Below are positions 1 to 8,655 of a stretch of 64,000 bases of DNA, in pieces (position 1 is the first letter of the stretch; each line of letters opens with the position of its first letter). Source of the DNA: Oscillatoria princeps RMCB-10 (lineage in GTDB: Bacteria; Cyanobacteriota; Cyanobacteriia; Cyanobacteriales; Oscillatoriaceae); the NCBI GenBank assembly GCA_019359235.1, contig JAHHHT010000001.1, positions 372,001-436,000 on the forward strand. Reading direction: 5' to 3'. The translations under genes were made by a program, and so were the position numbers. The notes below the pieces were generated by a model, which saw only the letters and a list, made by a program, of their open reading frames with translations, was not told the origin of the DNA and made no database searches.

Positions 1-1257
1 AGAGGCGCTTACTGCGCTATAATCCCACCCCACCGGCGGCACGGGGGCGGTGGGGTTCCACTCGCCGGGACTGAACTGCTGGTAAGCCCGGAAGGCGTTG
101 AGATGTCCGGTTCCCATTTGGGCGTGCAGGGGGATAGCCGGGTCTTGGTAAGCGTCGGAAGCTAGCCAGTCGCGGCTGTCTTTGTCTGTAATGGTGCGGC
201 TCATGCCCAGGCGCAGCCCGTCGCCGCTGTCTTTGATTTTGTCAGCTGAGTTGAGCAAGACGGCTTTCATCACTTCGTGCTGGCGAGCGTCCAAGCTCCA
301 GTTGGGCTGCTTGCTGCGCAGCTGGCGGTCGCCAAATTCTTGCAGCAGGGCGACGGTTGCGGTGACGTGGGGGGCGGCGAAACTGGTGCCGGTGGCGCGG
401 GTGACGCTTCCGTCCAGGTTGAGCAGGGCGACGTCCCGACCGGGGGCTAGCAGGCAGACTGACCGGCGCGGACCGAGATTCCCTTCTACGCCAGCCAGCC
501 GGCGGGCGAATCCGGTGAATGTGCTGCCCAAGTTGGCAACGTCAACCCGAGAGAACATTCCCCCCTCTATACCGCTGAAGGCAATATTGACGCCGTTGAA
601 ATTGTCGGTGGGAATGGGGATGCCGCCTGTGCCCTGATTGCCGGCAATCACATACAGGACATTGTGGACGCGGGCTGACCAGTCGATGCACTGGGTCAGT
701 GGGGCGTTGCCATCCAAGACCGGCTCGGGGCGGGGATCGAGGCTGAGGGGTTCGCCAAAGCTGAAGTTAATCGCTCGCACGTCGCCGCCGTTTTGCAGGG
801 CGACGTGCTGGGTGGCCAAACACTCCAGCGCCTGCCGGTTTTTGCTGCGGCTGCTGGTGGCGGATGAAGCGTACAGCCGAGCTCCGGGTGCGACTCCCCG
901 CAGGGCTTTGTCGGCGCTGATCATCACGGAAGCCACGTTTTGGGCGTGGGGATCGACGTTGGTGTTGGACTTGGGTGGGTTGTCGCCTTGGAACACCCGC
1001 GTCACCGCGACTGCCAGATCGTGGTCAACCGCTTTGTCCACACCAAACTGTCCGGGCCGGCCTATTTCTATCTGGCCAATCGCGATCTTGCGACCGAGCA
1101 AGTTATAAGGAGGCTGCTGCAACCTGAGGGCGTCGATGCCGGCAGCTCCCACAGAGGTGTCCAGGGCCCAGACCGCCACCGGCAGTCCCGCCAAGCCCGC
1201 AACCGCAACAAACCCTGCCAGTTTTTTAACAATTCTCAGCTGATTCAAGGCTACCAT
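1..1257 (-). CDS. S8 family (subtilisin-like) serine peptidase, partial
   Basis: Subtilase whose 3' end runs off the left edge; 419 codons are visible from an ATG at 1257. The N-terminus (about residues 1-32) is hydrophobic and ends in VAVWALD, so export through the inner membrane is likely. The catalytic His region is DPHAQNVASVM (His104), the oxyanion Asn lies in IAGNQG (about 207), and the nucleophile is in ATGTSFAAPHV (Ser292). The usual Asp motif (VAVIDTG) is replaced by IAIGQIEIG at residues 58-66, so the triad Asp is absent at its expected place, with Gln62 or Glu64 there instead. Known in the family: a D-H-S triad. Inferred: a divergent or Glu-using subtilase, or an inactive one. A secreted or periplasmic place is likely; the substrate is unknown. 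It is divergent from rpe. Confidence 0.85.
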   Translation of the reverse strand, partial: MVALNQLRIVKKLAGFVAVAGLAGLPVAVWALDTSVGAAGIDALRLQQPPYNLLGRKIAIGQIEIGRPGQFGVDKAVDHDLAVAVTRVFQGDNPPKSNTNVDPHAQNVASVMISADKALRGVAPGARLYASSATSSRSKNRQALECLATQHVALQNGGDVRAINFSFGEPLSLDPRPEPVLDGNAPLTQCIDWSARVHNVLYVIAGNQGTGGIPIPTDNFNGVNIAFSGIEGGMFSRVDVANLGSTFTGFARRLAGVEGNLGPRRSVCLLAPGRDVALLNLDGSVTRATGTSFAAPHVTATVALLQEFGDRQLRSKQPNWSLDARQHEVMKAVLLNSADKIKDSGDGLRLGMSRTITDKDSRDWLASDAYQDPAIPLHAQMGTGHLNAFRAYQQFSPGEWNPTAPVPPVGWDYSAVSAS

Positions 1258-1358
1258 CTTCCTAAATTTGCCAATCAGGCGTGCGCGGGTTACTTTAAAG
1301 AACTATAAATATTTTGTTAAACTGATTGCGAAACGTGACGCAGGAGACACCGCCAACC

Positions 1359-2066
1359 ATGACACCAGCACCATCCCGAAAGCCTATAGTTATTGCTCCA
1401 TCTATCTTATCAGCGGATTTCAGCCGTCTGGGAGAAGAGATTCGCGCCGTGGACTCTGCTGGCGCAGACTGGATACACGTCGATGTCATGGACGGTCGCT
1501 TTGTCCCCAATATAACGATTGGGCCGCTGATTGTGGAAGCCATACGCCCGGTGACCAAGAAGCCGCTGGATGTCCACCTGATGATTGTGGAGCCGGAAAA
1601 GTACGTTGAGGACTTTGCTAAGGCGGGGGCTGATATGATCTCGGTTCACGCCGAACACAACGCTTCGCCGCACCTGCACCGCACTCTCTGCCAGATTCGG
1701 GAACTGGGCAAGCTTGCCGGTGTGGTTCTCAACCCTTCCACTCCTCTGGAACTGATTGACTATGTGCTGGAAGTCTGCGATTTGGTGCTGATCATGAGTG
1801 TCAACCCGGGCTTCGGCGGGCAGAGCTTTATCCCGGCAGTGGTGCCCAAAATCCGCAAGCTGCGCCAGATGTGCGACGAGCGCGGACTCGACCCCTGGAT
1901 TGAGGTGGATGGCGGCTTGAAGGGGAACAATACCTGGCAAGTCCTGGAAGCCGGTGCCAATGCTATTGTGGCCGGCTCCGCTGTGTTCAAGGCCAAGAGC
2001 TACGCTGAGGCGATTGAAGGCATTCGCAACAGCAAGCGCCCCACACCGGAATTAGCCACGGTTTAA
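1359..2066 (+). CDS. rpe: Ribulose-phosphate 3-epimerase
   Basis: Interconverts D-ribulose 5-phosphate and D-xylulose 5-phosphate in the Calvin cycle and the pentose phosphate pathway; cytosolic. The protein is a complete TIM barrel of about 235 residues. It has the family signatures APSILSADF near the N-terminus, [34 protein letters not shown] and WIEVDGG, which hold the metal-binding His and Asp and the phosphate-binding Gly loops. A longer frame could begin at a TTG at 1326. I chose the ATG at 1359 because GGAG lies 12 nt upstream and homologues begin just before the [13 protein letters not shown] segment. It is transcribed alone, away from the subtilase gene, with repeat DNA downstream. 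Confidence 0.96.
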   Translation: MTPAPSRKPIVIAPSILSADFSRLGEEIRAVDSAGADWIHVDVMDGRFVPNITIGPLIVEAIRPVTKKPLDVHLMIVEPEKYVEDFAKAGADMISVHAEHNASPHLHRTLCQIRELGKLAGVVLNPSTPLELIDYVLEVCDLVLIMSVNPGFGGQSFIPAVVPKIRKLRQMCDERGLDPWIEVDGGLKGNNTWQVLEAGANAIVAGSAVFKAKSYAEAIEGIRNSKRPTPELATV

Positions 2067-2109
2067 CGGTGCCGTCTGCCCCACACCCCTGACTTTCTCG
2101 CGGCGTTGC

Positions 2110-2337
2110 AGAATGCAGGGATGAAACTGCAACGGGTTTTCCCCCCGCGACCGCCCCGCAACGATCGGAGGGCGGGCACGGGGGCCCGCCCCTGCATACA
2201 TGAACTCCAGTATGACTCGTTCCCAGGCAGAGCCTGGGAATGCATGTCTTCAGGCTCTGCCTCTAATTGGGCTTGGGGAGGCAGAGCCTCCCAGCTCTCG
2301 CTCCCAGGCGGAGCCGGGGAGCTGGGCGCGGGCATTT
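2110..2337. repeat. Dispersed palindromic repeats (GGCAGAGCC and GGGCGGGC families)
   Basis: The intergenic stretch after rpe holds no convincing gene. It contains short palindromes such as TCCCAGGCAGAGCCTGGGA (about 2220-2239), GGAGGCAGAGCCTCC (about 2278-2292) and GGGCGGGCACGGGGGCCCGCCC (about 2170-2191). The GGCAGAGCC family recurs near 5125 with the companion GGAGCCTGGGAACGAG, repeated twice at about 5158-5194. These look like cyanobacterial intergenic hairpin repeats. Confidence 0.6.
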
Positions 2338-3165
2338 TCACTTGCCTGCAGCTGGAGCTCCAGCGCGGACTCGCTCTAGAGTTTTCTCCATCTCAGAGAG
2401 TTCGATAGCGCCGCTGAGGGTTTCGCCGTTGAGGGTGAAGAAGGGGGTGCCATTAATCCCCAAGCTCTCAGCCAGCTGAATGTCTTTCTGAATGGCAGCC
2501 TCCGCCGCCGCCCCACTGCGATCCCGGTTGAACCGAGTCATGTCTAGTTTGAGCCCTTCGGCAGTGGCGACGTACAGCGGCTCGCCCAGCTTTTCTTGCT
2601 GGCTGAACAGGGCTTCTTGATACTCCCAGAATTTCCCCTGCTGCTGGGCAGCCCACGCCGCTTTGGCCGCCGGCAGCGCCTCTTGATGAATCTGAGTCAG
2701 CGGCAAATGCTTGTAGGTCAGGGTGACTTTATCTTTATATTTGTCCATGAACTGCTTGACCGTCTTGTGAGCTTTGGCGCAAAACGGACACTGAAAGTCG
2801 GAGAACTCGACTAGGACAATCTTGCGCTCAGCTGCGCCGGTGGCGGGGGAGTCGCCAATCACTGAGCCGGGATTGGCGATCATTTGCTGCAAAAATGACC
2901 GGCGCGCCTGCTGGAGCTGTTGCTGCTGTTGCTGCTGGTACGCCTGTACTGACTCCACAATCACTTGCGGATTTTCGCGAACGATCTGCAAAACTTGCGC
3001 TTTTAATTCTGGACTCACTGGTTTGGAGCTGGCTGACTGACTGGGCGCGGCGCAGCTGCTCACTGTTATGGCAATTGCCAGCAGTGCGGCTACCCAGAAG
3101 GCGTGCTGGGGGCGGATGCGATAGATGGCTTGGGGTGGGCGTAACCGGCGCATAGATGAACTCAT
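2338..3165 (-). CDS. DsbA-like thioredoxin-fold lipoprotein
   Basis: Predicted periplasmic thiol-disulfide oxidoreductase of the DsbA/DsbG type, anchored as a lipoprotein. Residues 20-38 form a hydrophobic signal ending in the lipobox-like VSSC (Cys38). A Gln-rich helix follows (QQQQQQQLQQ, about 77-86), resembling the spacer seen in cyanobacterial and alphaproteobacterial DsbA-like proteins. The thioredoxin domain starts at about residue 115 with FSDFQCPFCAKAHK (active site C126-P-F-C129). It carries the cis-proline loop NGTPFFTLNG at about 234-243. Length of 275 residues fits. It is probably monocistronic. The partner thiol oxidase or reductase is not in the window. The fold assignment is firm; the direction of catalysis (oxidase or isomerase) cannot be told. 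Confidence 0.9.
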   Translation of the reverse strand: MSSSMRRLRPPQAIYRIRPQHAFWVAALLAIAITVSSCAAPSQSASSKPVSPELKAQVLQIVRENPQVIVESVQAYQQQQQQQLQQARRSFLQQMIANPGSVIGDSPATGAAERKIVLVEFSDFQCPFCAKAHKTVKQFMDKYKDKVTLTYKHLPLTQIHQEALPAAKAAWAAQQQGKFWEYQEALFSQQEKLGEPLYVATAEGLKLDMTRFNRDRSGAAAEAAIQKDIQLAESLGINGTPFFTLNGETLSGAIELSEMEKTLERVRAGAPAAGK

Positions 3166-3240
3166 AAAATTTGACGGTCGGCAGATGGCAATACTACAGG
3201 CAGTTGTGAGCCGCTTCGAGCGACACGGCTTGCCGGTGCT

Positions 3241-3276
3241 ATCTATTTTAGATTTTAGATTTTAGATTTGAGATTG
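3241..3276. repeat. Heptamer short tandem repeat (TTTTAGA)
   Basis: Tandem 7-bp units of the form ATTTTAG lie upstream of the DsbA-like gene. Related heptamer runs occur near 5200-5222, 17967-17998 and 21985-22049, always between genes. This is the pattern known in cyanobacteria as short tandemly repeated repetitive sequences. Confidence 0.6.
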
Positions 3277-3342
3277 TGGGATATCTGGTAAGATACCGGC
3301 AAGAGCGTGAACTTTCAGGGGCCGGCGATTCCCAAAAGTAAA

Positions 3343-4353
3343 TTAATCAGCCGGATGGGAGAGGATTTGGATTTGGGAAAGGATGTCCGTGCCGAAGGAA
3401 TTTTCAAGGCGTTTCAGAATTAGGCTGACGCTCCTCGAATTGATGTCCGCACCTATCCACTGCCGGTTGAGGCGCTGAGCGACGGCTAAGGTAGTCCCGC
3501 AACCGCAGTAAGCGTCCAGTACCACATCGCCTTCATTGCTGCTGACTTTGACGATCCGCTCTAAGAGGGCTTCCGGTTTCTGGGTGGGATAACCCGATCG
3601 CTCTCTGTCTGTTCGGTTTAAGGTTTCAATGTCTGTCCAGTAATCTTCAGCGATTTTTCCGTCCTCCAGGTAATACTTGTAAACTTTGCCGGTTTTTCGG
3701 TCGGTTTTTTCTTGATATTGCTTTCCTTCTGAGTCGGTTCTGACTTTCATGTGAGAGGTGGGTTTTCTGGGAATGGCGGCGGCTTGATGATTGAAGGTGT
3801 AGTTTTTACCGGCTTTCGTGTAGAAGAAGATTGTATCGTGTTTTCGGGCGAAGCGGTGGCGACTTTTCCCGCCGATTGAATAGCACCAGATGATTTCATT
3901 TTGAAACTCGCCTCCCCGGGGGCAGAAGAGGGCATCTAGCACTAATTTTAGATAGTGGCTGGCGGTGGGGTTGCAGTGCAGGTAGAAACTGCCGGTTGGC
4001 GTTAGGATGCGGTGAATTTCAGCGATGCGGAGGGTGAGGCTGACCAAATAGGCGAGCGAGCTGCCTTTGCCCAAGACTTTGGATAAGCCGGCAATCAGGT
4101 CAGTGGTTTGGCGGGTGAATCTGCCCTCGCTGCTGCCGGTTATCTCAGAAAAGCCGGTTTCGGCTGTGTCATCCCATTTCCAGGTGTCAGCAAAGGCTTT
4201 TGCTTTCGTTTCTTTGCCAAGATCGTTACAGATTTGGTAGTAGTTGCGCTGGGAGTTGAAGGGCGGGTCTATATAGCATAAATCTACCGATTCGTCAAGG
4301 ATGTATTGGCGCATAATTTCGAGGTTGTCGCCGCAGAATAGCTGGTTAGTCAT
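3343..4353 (-). CDS. Beta-class DNA methyltransferase (N6-adenine or N4-cytosine)
   Basis: SAM-dependent DNA amino-methyltransferase of the D12/N6_N4_MTase family, 336 residues. The catalytic motif IV is IDPPF (residues 28-32). It comes before the SAM-binding motif I, VVLDAYCGCGTTLAVA (about 278-293), which is the permuted order of the beta class. LLERIVKVSSNEGDVVLD is the typical lead into motif I. The start ATG at 4353 begins MTNQLFCGDN, matching the usual beginning of the family. No restriction endonuclease gene adjoins it, so it looks like a solitary methyltransferase. Whether it relates to the phosphorothioation island 38 kb away is unknown. Target base and recognition site cannot be read from sequence. 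Confidence 0.92.
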   Translation of the reverse strand: MTNQLFCGDNLEIMRQYILDESVDLCYIDPPFNSQRNYYQICNDLGKETKAKAFADTWKWDDTAETGFSEITGSSEGRFTRQTTDLIAGLSKVLGKGSSLAYLVSLTLRIAEIHRILTPTGSFYLHCNPTASHYLKLVLDALFCPRGGEFQNEIIWCYSIGGKSRHRFARKHDTIFFYTKAGKNYTFNHQAAAIPRKPTSHMKVRTDSEGKQYQEKTDRKTGKVYKYYLEDGKIAEDYWTDIETLNRTDRERSGYPTQKPEALLERIVKVSSNEGDVVLDAYCGCGTTLAVAQRLNRQWIGADINSRSVSLILKRLENSFGTDILSQIQILSHPAD

Positions 4354-5226
4354 GGAATTGGCGGTGCCGGCGCTGATACGCGGGGGTGAGAAACCGGGTT
4401 GATGCCGGCTGTTAGCTGTGCTCTAGCAATGGACAGTCAGTTTAGGACACGGACGGAACGATCTCACTTCCGGAGATTGGGACAGGCAAGATGCCTGTCC
4501 TACAAGATATATCCGTAGGTACGGCGTTAGCGTAAGCGGCGCGTTAGCGCTACGCCCTAGCCTCAATGTTTAATGTCCTAACCAATTTGGCTAGTGCTAT
4601 TTTAGCGCATCCCCCCGCCCCCGTAAAAAAGGGGAGAGAAAGCCTGTTTTTCCAGGGAAGGGGATGTCAGGTTTAATTTTGTCTGTTTGTTTAGATTAGC
4701 CAGTGCTGCTAGTATAAGACGGAAGGGAGCAAGCCGGTGCGAGAAGTTGGGGTGAGAGCGCTATTGGAGGGTAGGGCTGCCGGTGCTGCTGGGGATTTTA
4801 GGCAATCTATCGGGCACGCAAGGGTGTAAGATCGTGTCAGGTTGATTGACCGCAGTCCCCTCACCCCCCAACCCCCTCTCCCACAAGGGGAGAGGGGGAG
4901 TAAGACAAAGACTGGATTTTTTCTCCTCTCTGCCATTTTGGGTATCGGGATGGAGGTGAGGGTCTTTTTTCAGGTCAGTTCACCGGCTATGATATAAGAT
5001 ATTGGCAGCGGTGTGCGTGAAGCGAGAGCGCAAGCGAATCGCATCCTTTAAGCCACGCCAGATAAGCGGGAGGCAGCAGCTTGTGTTCCTGGCATCCCGG
5101 GCAGCTTGCTGCCCAGGGGAAGGGGAGGCAGAGCCTCCTTTAGGCATCTCCCATAAGGAGCCTGGGAACGAGAATAAGGAGCCTGGGAACGAGTAAAAAA
5201 TCTACAATCTACAATCTAAAATCGAT
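4354..5226. other. Repeat-rich intergenic region
   Basis: No credible gene is seen in this 870-bp gap. It holds the first copy of a dispersed element (about 4475-4606, see the second copy near 24370), a copy of the GTGGGAGAGGGGGTTGGGGG repeat in inverted orientation (about 4855-4903), GGCAGAGCC-type palindromes (about 5120-5140), two tandem GGAGCCTGGGAACGAG units (about 5158-5194), and heptamers just before the kinase remnant. Confidence 0.6.
4475..4606. repeat. Dispersed repeat, copy 1 (GACAGGC...CTATTTTAGCG)
   Basis: A roughly 130-bp sequence begins with the palindrome GGACAGGCAAGATGCCTGTCC, then AAGATATAT, GTACGGCGT, CCTCAATGT and TAATGTCCTAA, and ends in GCTATTTTAGCG. The same order of blocks occurs at about 24368-24527, where the middle part is longer. 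It has no coding potential. It could be a MITE or a composite of intergenic hairpins. Confidence 0.6.
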
Positions 5227-6023
5227 ATGAGTCTGTGCGTCAATCCCCGCTGCCTAAAACCTGACAGTCCTGATAACCGCTTGTTTTGCCCCGCTTGTGG
5301 CTCGGAATTGCTGCTGTCAGGGCGCTATCGGGTGAGCCGGCTGATGGGACAGGGTGGCTTTGGCAAAACTTATGAGGTGGCTCACACCGGCACGAGCAAG
5401 GTGTTGAAGATTCTCCAGCTGGATAAGGATAAAAATATTCCCTCTCAAAGTAGAGCCAAGGTACTGTACCTGTTTCAGCAAGAGGCGAGAGTTTTGATGC
5501 AGCTGAATCATCCAGGAGTTCCCAAGGGAGATGGATATTTCGAGTTTTGGCCAAGAAACGCTCAAGAGCCGCTGCACTGTCTGGTGATGGAGAAGATTGA
5601 GGGTGCCGACTTGCACAAGTACATCAGCCGGCGGAGACGCCCTATCGACCAGGATTTGGCAGTGAAATGGCTTTATGAGCTAACGGCTATTTTGGAGCGG
5701 GTGCATGGAGAGAATTTCTTCCACCGGGATATCAAACCGCACCTTCTGTCGCGTGGGAAAATGCCCTGCTAGAGTACACCCTTAAGGGGCATTCTGACTG
5801 CGTTTATTCGGTTGCTATAAGTCCGGATGGCAAGACGTTAGCCAGTGGCAGTCGGGACAAGACTGTTAAGCTGTGGGATCTAAGAACCGGCCAATAACTC
5901 CGCACTTTTGGAACTGGGTTTTTAAACGGTTCTATTTATTCCGTTGTTTTCTGTGGGGATGGCGAGACTATTGCCAATGCTCCAAAAATGGTGCGCCCGA
6001 TTTTTGTTGAAAAAGCTACATAA
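5227..6023 (+). pseudogene. Ser/Thr kinase-WD40 gene with internal deletion and nonsense codon
   Basis: Remnant of a cyanobacterial four-cysteine Ser/Thr protein kinase with C-terminal WD40 repeats. The open part (5227-5772) has a zinc-ribbon-like start (Cys4, 9, 21, 24), the glycine loop MGQGGFGKTYEV (40-51), the ATP-binding Lys61 and HRDIKP (166-171). It breaks right after the catalytic loop: the following residues are junk and a TAG ends the frame. In the neighbouring frame, from about 5745, a clear WD40 repeat follows ([20 protein letters not shown] ... [17 protein letters not shown]). A TAA then stands where homologues have a second Gln codon (CAA to TAA is a single transition), and a second degenerate WD40 blade runs to 6023. 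The join implies loss of the C-lobe and the linker. No functional kinase can be made. Confidence 0.85.
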
Positions 6024-6072
6024 ATCCTGGTCATAACTGTCTACACCTACTACTTCTAAAGGAGATATTTCC

Positions 6073-6324
6073 ATGAAAATAAGCTACGACGCCGAAGTAG
6101 ATGCTCTCAGCATTACCTTCCGAGAAACAACTGTGACAGCGCAGCACATAGCTGAAGGAATCTCTGCCGATTATGATGCGGAGGGTAAATTGGCCGGCAT
6201 CGAAATCTTGGATGCAGTAAAGCGCTTTGGCGGGCAAGAAACGCTTCGCCAGGTTGTCATAGAGGGGGTTGGTTTTTCGATGATTGCTGAGGGGAGGGAG
6301 ATTCCAGAAAAAGCAAGCCGGTGA
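6073..6324 (+). CDS. DUF2283 family small protein
   Basis: An 83-residue protein with the DUF2283 pattern MKISYDAEVDALSITF near the N-terminus and GISADYDAEGKLAGIEILDA in the middle. The ATG at 6073 has a strong ribosome-binding site (AAAGGAGAT, about 8 nt upstream). The function of the family is unknown; its members are often found near toxin-antitoxin or stress genes. It follows the dead kinase gene and precedes a strong hairpin. It is probably a single-gene transcript. Confidence 0.85.
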   Translation: MKISYDAEVDALSITFRETTVTAQHIAEGISADYDAEGKLAGIEILDAVKRFGGQETLRQVVIEGVGFSMIAEGREIPEKASR

Positions 6325-6336
6325 TAAAATGAGATC

Positions 6337-6374
6337 CAAGAAACCTGGTTTCTTTAAGAAACCAGGTTTCTTAA
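6337..6374. terminator. Hairpin pair AAGAAACCTGGTTTCTT
   Basis: Two adjacent copies of the palindrome AAGAAACCTGGTTTCTT lie between the DUF2283 gene and the convergent NRP-repeat gene. They can fold on both strands and may end transcription from both sides. The AGAAACC(T/C)GGTTTCT family recurs at about 11575-11625, 25687-25722, 27427-27443, 31807-31826 and 55812-55848. Confidence 0.5.
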
Positions 6375-6400
6375 CCTTCAGTGGAACGCGCGTTTCCGAT

Positions 6401-6835
6401 CTAGTCCAAGAACCCCATAAGACTCTCAGGATCGTCAATCTCATTCGAGGCGACGGGGCGGTTACCCATCACGGAGAAGCTCTCACTAATCTGGAGGGTA
6501 CTGGCGAAGATCGGGCGATTCCCAGAAACGGTGATGCTATCGCTAATCTTAAGGTTGCTGGCGAAAATTGGGCGGTTCCCGGAGAAAGTATCCATAACCT
6601 TAATCTTACTGGAGCTGACCGGGCGGTTCGCAACAATGGCGAATATCTCACTAATCTCTGGATTCGCACGCCCGATGGGGCGATTCTCAGGTAGGGGGGC
6701 TGACTTGTAGACCTGAATGGCACTAGGCTTGGATTTTTCTGGCGATTCGATCTGCACCGGCAGAGCCTCACTGCTGCTCTCGAGGCTTTTTGGAATCGGC
6801 TGGCTGTTGGCTGTGACAGTAGTGCTGGTAGTCAT
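6401..6835 (-). CDS. Cyanobacterial NRP-repeat protein of unknown function
   Basis: A 144-residue protein with no signal peptide and no recognisable enzyme domain. The first 60 residues are rich in Thr, Ser and Pro (MTTSTTVTANSQPIPK...). The rest is built of five repeats starting with NRP(I/V) at spacings of about 17-19 residues, such as GNRPIFASNLKISDSITVS, and it ends in the acidic tail EIDDPESLMGFLD. I recall similar proteins with this tail only from cyanobacteria; that is from memory. The frame stays open upstream to 7258, but the upstream residues do not look coding. The ATG at 6835, which precedes the conserved start, is preferred; its ribosome-binding site is weak. The repeats could form a short beta-solenoid (inference). 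Confidence 0.7.
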   Translation of the reverse strand: MTTSTTVTANSQPIPKSLESSSEALPVQIESPEKSKPSAIQVYKSAPLPENRPIGRANPEISEIFAIVANRPVSSSKIKVMDTFSGNRPIFASNLKISDSITVSGNRPIFASTLQISESFSVMGNRPVASNEIDDPESLMGFLD

Positions 6836-7348
6836 TACCCTTATACCGTTGGATTTTGCTAACTGGATTTGCCCATCAGTAGGAGGGAGAATCACAAGTT
6901 TTTGGCCCGCGACTCCCGATCTCACTCTGAGTCTTAAAAAAATATTATAAAGTATAGCGAGTCTTAAGGAAAGGGACGCGACCGCTACAGGGATGTAAAG
7001 AATTGCAAAGGACTGGGACAAGCGATGCTGGCTCCAGGCAGCTCTGGCTGATTTTGTCCTGCAAGGGGCCTTTTGAACCCACCGGCGACTTGTCCCGAAG
7101 GAGCCGGCGCTTGAGATCGCATCCGGGTGTGTGGCCAAAAAAACTAACCCCCCAGCCGGCTTCCCTGTAAGGGAAGGGGGGGCAGGGGGAAATTTGTTTA
7201 GATTAATCAACCGGAGATTAAAGCAGGCGCTCTGAAAGCCGGTGCGGCGATCGCGCAACTGGAGCGCAAAAAAGAAAAAGGGCGAGAACTAGCGATCGCC
7301 CCTTACTACCCAGAGAACACACTTTGCCGGCAGCGCCTCAAGGGGTGC

Positions 7349-7861
7349 CTACTTGCGACCCGTCAGCCACTTGAGCGCAATCCCTCCGACGATGGCAGCC
7401 ACAATCGGATTGCCGAGAAATTTCATCAAATCCGGTTTATCAGCTAATACGTCTCGGAAAATATCGGGGTGAGCGTGATAGCTGAAGGAGGCCAGCTTGC
7501 TAACGTCGTCAGCAGTCATGCGGTTGGGGTTGTGAGTCGAAAGCCCCAGCTGTTGCTCCAGCTGCGTTTCGCTCAGTCCTCTTTCCTTCAATTTCTTAAA
7601 GAATTCCTTGGCCACATCATGCCGCTGATTCGGCTGGATCTGCGAGATCGCTCTTTGCAGTTCTGGCTCCATCTGGCTGGGCGGGATGTTATCGTGATGG
7701 AGAGTCTGGCCAAATAGCTGGCGGCGCTGTTGGGGGGATGAGCGCCGAGCGAAGTCGTCAAAGTCTGTGTAATCCTCCGCCGGCGTATCGGGCATCATTT
7801 CCTTATCGCCCTGAGCCAAATCGCTCATTACTTGTCGCCTGTATTCTTCAGAGTGAGTCAC
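7349..7861 (-). CDS. Conserved hypothetical protein
   Basis: A 170-residue soluble, charged protein of unknown function. It contains a PAEDYTDFDDFARRSSPQQR segment, a Gln-rich middle and a helical region LKERGLSETQLEQQLGLSTH that resembles small helical bundles. The C-terminal segment FLGNPIVAAIVGGIALKWLT is hydrophobic and could be a membrane anchor (about residues 147-166). The GTG at 7861 is favoured because AGGAGG lies 9 nt upstream. Similar proteins occur in cyanobacteria next to CsbD-like stress proteins (from memory). It is the first of four small minus-strand genes (7.3-9.2 kb), each with its own strong ribosome-binding site. Confidence 0.65.
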   Translation of the reverse strand: MTHSEEYRRQVMSDLAQGDKEMMPDTPAEDYTDFDDFARRSSPQQRRQLFGQTLHHDNIPPSQMEPELQRAISQIQPNQRHDVAKEFFKKLKERGLSETQLEQQLGLSTHNPNRMTADDVSKLASFSYHAHPDIFRDVLADKPDLMKFLGNPIVAAIVGGIALKWLTGRK

Positions 7862-7942
7862 TTGATTGACCTCCTAATTCAAATCTATTGCACCCAAACT
7901 CCCACGGCTCCATGAATCGCGGGAAATCTCTTTTCAACTTGC

Positions 7943-8392
7943 CTAGCCCTGCGCTGCTTTATATTCAATCTGGTTGGACTGCTGGTCGTACTTAGCGGTC
8001 AAAATCAGTTGCTTGTCAGGGGCGTACATCAAAACCGTTAAGTCCTGATTTGGGAAATTCTTGTGAAAGCCTTGGGCTAGGGATTTTGCCAGGGTCTTCA
8101 CTTCGTTAGGGCGAACTTGCGGCGAAATCACAACTCCCAACTTGTTGTTATCGCGCACATAAGCATCTTGAATCAGTCCCTTAGCAGTTTGGAGCGCCCA
8201 GCTGCCAAAATCTTGACCGGCTGGGGTGTTGCCGCGTTCCAGCTGCGCGTAACTGCCGCTGCTGGCAATGGCAGGTGGATTGGCCGGTCTTTGGGCTGCC
8301 GGTGCTCCCCCACAGGCTGTCGCCACACTCAGGACTAATACCAGGATGAGGGCGGTCAAACCTTTGCGAATCTGCTGAAGTAAACTCACCAT
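7943..8392 (-). CDS. Small predicted lipoprotein
   Basis: A 149-residue exported protein. It has a basic start (LLQQIRKG), a hydrophobic core LTALILVLVLSVATAC and a lipobox ending at Cys27, followed by GGAPAAQRPANPP, a typical flexible linker. The mature part has mixed alpha/beta character and no recognised catalytic motif; it ends TAKYDQQSNQIEYKAAQG. AGGAGG lies only 2 nt before the ATG at 8392 but 5 nt before the GTG at 8389, so translation may start at the second codon. Function unknown; probably attached to the plasma or outer membrane. Confidence 0.7.
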   Translation of the reverse strand: MVSLLQQIRKGLTALILVLVLSVATACGGAPAAQRPANPPAIASSGSYAQLERGNTPAGQDFGSWALQTAKGLIQDAYVRDNNKLGVVISPQVRPNEVKTLAKSLAQGFHKNFPNQDLTVLMYAPDKQLILTAKYDQQSNQIEYKAAQG

Positions 8393-8427
8393 TACCTCCT
8401 CGAAAAAAGCTAATTAAGTTGGCGAAA

Positions 8428-8453
8428 CGTAGAGACGCGACATGTCTCGTCTC
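8428..8453. repeat. Palindrome AGAGACGCGACATGTCTCGTCTCT
   Basis: An imperfect palindrome of the GTAGAGACGCGACATGTCGCGTCTCTAC family, common between cyanobacterial genes. A second copy lies at about 60961-60983. Confidence 0.6.
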
Positions 8454-8655
8454 TGCAAATATACCGGGCCTTGAAATTTTAAGCCTTTAGCCCACTTTTA
8501 TAAATTTGTCTGAAACGTGCTGAAGTGTTGAAGAGGACTATCTCGCACCCAGTGCCAGCACCAGGGAAGCCCCAAGCGGGCCAGCCGGCGGATGCGAGAT
8601 GTCAGGGAGAGGAACTAGATAGGGAATCAGCTACCCAGCCCCTCCTAAAAAAGTA

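Noticed and set aside
6836-7258. N-terminal extension of the NRP-repeat protein up to 7258
   Set aside because: The added 141 residues have no protein-like pattern, and the conserved part starts at the ATG of 6835.
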